Shown here piece after piece: positions 40,224 through 43,122 of a stretch of 43,122 nucleotides of DNA. Below the pieces are notes generated by a model. It was not told where the DNA came from, did no database searches, and saw only the letters and a program-made list of their open reading frames with translations. The DNA comes from Bacteroidales bacterium (lineage in GTDB: Bacteria > Bacteroidota > Bacteroidia > Bacteroidales > VadinHA17), in the NCBI GenBank assembly GCA_029974835.1, contig JARKQN010000057.1, forward strand, positions 1 to 43,122, written 5' to 3'. A program made the translations under genes and the position numbers. Numbering within the stretch: the stretch's first letter is position 1; each line of letters begins with the position of its first letter.

Positions 40224-42311
40224 TTACATTTCGAGTATCTTAAATTCCACCCTTCGGTTCCTGGCTCTTCCCTCGGCTGTGGCGTTATCGGCAACAGGCT
40301 GGTCGGGACCGTATCCCATGTAAGTCATTCTTGATTTGTCGATTCCTTTTGCGACCAGGTAATCGACCACAGCCCTGGCTCTCTCTGTTGAAAGCCTAGC
40401 ATTTATCACAGCACTGCCTGTATTGTCGGTATGTCCTGAAATTTCAATTTTCATGGTCGGATTATCGTTCATGATTCCCGCCAGTTTGTCAAGCTCCTCG
40501 AATGAATCCCTGGTAAGCACTGCTTTTCCGAGTTCGAAAAAGATATTATTCAGTACTACTTTCTTACCAACCTTTACCTTTACCAGTGGAACATCGAGCT
40601 GGACAAAATCCTTTTTATAATCGGCGCCTACGGTTATTTTCTTCATATCAGACAGGAAACCTGTTGCCCTCACATTTACAATATATACTTTCTTTTCGGG
40701 CAGTTTCACCCTGTAAGTTCCGTCAATATCGGAGCTTGCTGTTGTTGAAACCACGGCATCAGTTTCAAAATCGATAACTTCTATACGAGCCATTACAGAC
40801 TCACCTGTTTCCGAATCGCTGATCCTGCCTGTGAGATAAACGGACAAATCGGCGGGCGGAGGAGCCTGTATTACCTCCTTAATAATAATTACCGTATCTC
40901 TTACGACAACCGGAGGCGGCGGAGCGGGTTGGGGTTCGGGTTCGGGTTCGGGTTCAATGACTACGGGAGGCGGCAGCAGCCTTGCAGAGTAGATATCCAG
41001 TCCGCCCAGACCTCCGTTGCGGTCCGATACAAAGTAAAACAGGCTGTCATCACCCGGGGCGGGAACATAAAAGAGCTCGTTCCACGGAGTATTTATGGGG
41101 TATCCTGCATTTACCGCAGGGCCCCATGTGCCGTCCGTGCTCCTGACGCTGTAGAAAATATCAAAGCCTCCCATGGTGTTATGACCGGCCGAACTGAACC
41201 ACAGGGTATCGCCGCCTTTCGAATACATGACCGATTCCTCATCGTACCGGCTGTTTACGGTAATCCCGGCATTAACCGGTTTGGTCCATTTCCGGTTATC
41301 AATCTTTTTTATGATGAAAATATCCTTTCCGCCGTTACCCTTTTTACCTGAAGCGCGAATAAAAGCAGCCTCTTCTCCTGACGGGCAAAAGCTGATCGAC
41401 GTTTCGGGAAGAGCGCTGGTAATACCAAGCTGCTCCTTTTCCGGTTTTTTCCATTTACCTTTCTTAAGCGCTGAAACCATGATATCGCCCTCGCCCTGGT
41501 ATCCGGCATAGATAAACAGCCGGTCCTCGGCCCTGCTCAGGTAGAGAGGCACTTCGCACAATTCGGTATTTAACCCGGCTCCTGCCGGAGTAGCAGCACT
41601 CCATGACCCATTAAGGAAATCGCTTACAAAAATATTTTCATCGGGTTTGATATCCTGGTATCTTTTTTCAGAATTGGGATGAAGCGGTCTCCTCGACCCG
41701 AAGTACATTCTGCTGCCTGAGGGTGAAAGCACGATGCTGTAATCATCATAATCGGAATTAATGCCCGGGCCGGCATTTGTGATTTCAATTCCAAGTGTAT
41801 CCTTCGTAAGCTCCCTGGCTGCTTTGCATTCTGAGATATACCTGTCGGCTAATTCACCGGCAGTTTTATATTTCTGACCTATAGTGCTTTTAAATGCCTC
41901 GAGTTTTTCAACCGCCTCATCAAATTTACCCTGATAAGCCAGAGCCCTGCCTGCCAGAAGAAGCACGTCTTCCGAAATATTGTTGTCGAGTTCCCAGGCT
42001 TTAATGAGATAGGGAGCAGCTTCGTGTCTGTTTCCGGAATAAAATGCAGCCACGCCGGTTTTATAGTTAAGCGCTGCATCATTGCCGTTGTACATATATG
42101 CCTTCTTGTATTCGTCGTAGGCATTCTGAAACGATTTCCCTTTTTCACTGTAGTAACCGTCTCCCTCTCTGACATGGTCCCATGCAACCCTGAACCCGTC
42201 TTTTACAGTCTTAAAACTGCTCTTTCTGATCTCAGGTCCATCCTGCGAATAGATGCCAAGACTTTTAACAACAAAAATAAAAGTAAAGAATGCAAGACCG
42301 GGTACTCTCAT
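40224..42311 (-). CDS. OmpA-family protein with TPR, PD40 repeats and carboxypeptidase-D-like domain
   Basis: 695 aa. Signal peptide, then TPR-like repeats (about 40-165: ALNYKTGVAAFYSGNRHEAAPYLIKAWELD), PD40/WD40-like blades (about 185-440: YSIVLSPSGSRMYFGSRRP, DTLWFSSAGHNTMGGFDIFYS, LFYFVSDRNGGLGGLDIY), a Glu-Pro/Pro linker (EPEPEPEPQPAPPPPV), a CarboxypepD_reg-like domain (about 490-575) and an OmpA peptidoglycan-binding domain (about 590-695: ISGHTDNTGSAVINARLSTERA, GRARNRRVEF). The layout is common in Bacteroidota, including PorE-like components of the type IX secretion system; there is no other T9SS gene here to decide. A GGGTTC tandem repeat encodes part of the linker. Confidence 0.88.
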   Translation of the reverse strand: MRVPGLAFFTFIFVVKSLGIYSQDGPEIRKSSFKTVKDGFRVAWDHVREGDGYYSEKGKSFQNAYDEYKKAYMYNGNDAALNYKTGVAAFYSGNRHEAAPYLIKAWELDNNISEDVLLLAGRALAYQGKFDEAVEKLEAFKSTIGQKYKTAGELADRYISECKAARELTKDTLGIEITNAGPGINSDYDDYSIVLSPSGSRMYFGSRRPLHPNSEKRYQDIKPDENIFVSDFLNGSWSAATPAGAGLNTELCEVPLYLSRAEDRLFIYAGYQGEGDIMVSALKKGKWKKPEKEQLGITSALPETSISFCPSGEEAAFIRASGKKGNGGKDIFIIKKIDNRKWTKPVNAGITVNSRYDEESVMYSKGGDTLWFSSAGHNTMGGFDIFYSVRSTDGTWGPAVNAGYPINTPWNELFYVPAPGDDSLFYFVSDRNGGLGGLDIYSARLLPPPVVIEPEPEPEPQPAPPPPVVVRDTVIIIKEVIQAPPPADLSVYLTGRISDSETGESVMARIEVIDFETDAVVSTTASSDIDGTYRVKLPEKKVYIVNVRATGFLSDMKKITVGADYKKDFVQLDVPLVKVKVGKKVVLNNIFFELGKAVLTRDSFEELDKLAGIMNDNPTMKIEISGHTDNTGSAVINARLSTERARAVVDYLVAKGIDKSRMTYMGYGPDQPVADNATAEGRARNRRVEFKILEM
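40932..40955. repeat. 4 x 6-bp tandem repeat (GGGTTC) in the OmpA-family gene
   Basis: Four perfect copies of GGGTTC at 40932-40955 encode Glu-Pro repeats on the minus strand. Copy-number change would keep the frame and vary the linker by two residues per unit. Confidence 0.85.
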
Positions 42312-42419
42312 AATTAATGAATTTTCAGGATAAAATTAACATTTATTTATAAACCAAATTTGACTGATAATATTGTCAGGTAAACAAATGAAAAACAGAT
42401 TCAGCATTCAAATACGGGG

Positions 42420-42449
42420 AAATGTAATAAAAAATTTATTTATACATTT
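42420..42449. repeat. AT-rich inverted repeat in the Hpt leader
   Basis: AAATGTA (42420-42426) and TACATTT (42443-42449) are inverse complements with a 16-nt AT-rich interval. It lies about 50 nt before the Hpt start, in the 188-nt divergent region between the OmpA-family gene and the Hpt gene. I saw no TAnnTTTG box in this region. Confidence 0.3.
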
Positions 42450-42499
42450 AAGGTGACAGGCGGCCGAAAGAATTGGTTCAATTAAAAACCTCTTATACA

Positions 42500-42850
42500 A
42501 TGAATTACGAATACATTAACCTTGATTACCTGGAATCTGTTGCAGGTGGTGACAAAGATACCATTAAGGAATTATACGTCCTGTTTAAAGACCAGGTTAA
42601 GGAAATTGCAGAGGAAATGAAGAAACTTCTTGATTCAAAAGATTTTTACAATCTTGGCCTTCTGGCACATAAGGCCAAATCGTCGGTGGCTATTCTGGGT
42701 ATGGAGGAGCTTGCCGCACTGCTGAAGAAATTTGAACTGCAGGCTAAAAACAGCGAGGAGCCGGAGAAATATTCATTTTATATAGATCAATACAGGCATA
42801 ATACCGCCCAGGCGGTTAAAGAGATGGAAGATTATCTGGGATTAAAGTAA
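42500..42850 (+). CDS. histidine phosphotransfer (Hpt) domain protein
   Basis: 116 aa from the ATG at 42500 (an in-frame TTG at 42473 would add 9 residues). A single four-helix Hpt bundle: YLESVAGGDKDTIKELYVLFKDQVKEIAEEM, then the phosphoacceptor His57 in LAHKAKSSVAILGM, then LAALLKKFELQA and a last helix. It relays phosphate between response-regulator receiver domains. A STAS-domain gene follows 13 nt later, so it is the first gene of a signalling operon. Confidence 0.88.
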   Translation: MNYEYINLDYLESVAGGDKDTIKELYVLFKDQVKEIAEEMKKLLDSKDFYNLGLLAHKAKSSVAILGMEELAALLKKFELQAKNSEEPEKYSFYIDQYRHNTAQAVKEMEDYLGLK

Positions 42851-42863
42851 ATTGAAAAAGGGA

Positions 42864-43122
42864 ATGATCATTACAGAAAAGAGAGGTAAAGTTGATATTG
42901 TTACACTTAATGAAAGCAAGCTTAACGCCCTTACTGCAGAAACCTTCAGGGAGGAAGTTACAATGCTTTTTTCCGACAACAACTCCAGGATTATAATAAA
43001 CCTGGCAGGTGTTGATTACATCGACAGTACAGGTTTCGGGGCACTTCTCTCTCTCCTGAGGGTCGCAAAGAACAATTACGGGACGTTAAAGCTATGTTCT
43101 CCGGAGGAGCCGGTTAAAAAGA
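42864..43122 (+). CDS. STAS-domain protein (anti-sigma-factor antagonist type), partial
   Basis: Runs off the right edge; 86 codons are visible from the ATG at 42864 (an in-frame TTG at 42852 is an alternative start). The sequence MIITEKRGKVDIVTL, then NSRIIINLAGVDYIDSTGFGALLSLLRVAKN, is the STAS fold of SpoIIAA/RsbV-like antagonists. The regulatory serine would be Ser55 in IDSTGFG. Together with the Hpt gene this suggests a phosphorelay feeding a partner-switching module to the right of the window. Confidence 0.85.
   Translation, partial: MIITEKRGKVDIVTLNESKLNALTAETFREEVTMLFSDNNSRIIINLAGVDYIDSTGFGALLSLLRVAKNNYGTLKLCSPEEPVKK

Noticed and set aside
40929-41351. 140-codon plus-strand frame starting with Gly-Phe repeats
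   Set aside because: Antisense to the PD40 part of the OmpA-family gene; the GF repeat is the complement of the Glu-Pro linker codons.
1-43122. tRNA, rRNA, CRISPR, IS element, phage or defence genes
   Set aside because: No cloverleaf, regularly spaced repeat, transposase, integrase, restriction or toxin-type gene was seen in any stretch.

Overview
The window looks like a chromosomal segment of an anaerobic member of the Bacteroidota, probably Bacteroidales or Marinilabiliales. The reasons are: a TonB-dependent receptor with an N-terminal carboxypeptidase-D-like domain, DUF4251 and BT_3928-like proteins, an OmpA/PD40 protein, a phosphoglycerate dehydrogenase with Lys in place of the catalytic His, ferredoxin-dependent indolepyruvate oxidoreductase, and several -7 boxes of the form TAnnTTTG, the Bacteroidota primary-sigma consensus. 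Coding density is very high. I saw no tRNA, rRNA, CRISPR array, insertion sequence or prophage. The taxonomic call is inference.

Layout. 1-242: a REP-like nested palindrome (30-103) and a gene leader. 243-5050: secreted M28 peptidase, DUF4251 lipoprotein, small zinc-ribbon protein (minus), SSB, thioredoxin-like lipoprotein (minus) and a porin-like barrel; a 33-bp palindrome lies between the last two. 5051-7248 (minus): iorA-iorB. 7460-10570: carboxypeptidase-D-like protein and TonB-dependent receptor. 10561-12149 (minus): AEC permease and nitroreductase. 12212-17001: TonB-like protein, SRAP/YedK and serine hydrolase (both minus), then a secreted ankyrin-plus-barrel protein and a small lipoprotein. 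17057-18720 (minus): folP-cdaA. 18858-26744: tmk, a DoxX/BT_3928-like protein, tpiA, a 1492-residue uncharacterised secreted protein and rsmE.

26779-28731 (minus): ECF sigma factor, 66-residue unknown, SPFH membrane protein and a 55-residue ribbon-helix-helix (Arc-like) protein. The SPFH promoter matches TTTG-N20-TATATTTG and is overlaid by a perfect 13+3+13 palindrome; this is the best candidate regulatory circuit in the window. 28902-31688: uvrA. 31735-33105 (minus): two secreted proteins of unknown function. 33200-40145 (minus): a block around serine, one-carbon and PLP metabolism (gcvT, comB, then serC-serA-DUF1015-yggS-DHOD-like with short gaps). 40224-42311 (minus): OmpA/PD40 protein. 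42500 to the right edge: an Hpt protein and a STAS protein cut by the window end, apparently the start of a signalling operon.

The strongest leads are the SPFH/RHH operon with its palindromic promoter, the DUF1015 protein inside a serine/PLP operon (with a DGHHR motif suggestive of the ParB/sulfiredoxin/serine-kinase fold), the ankyrin-barrel protein, and the 1492-residue secreted protein.
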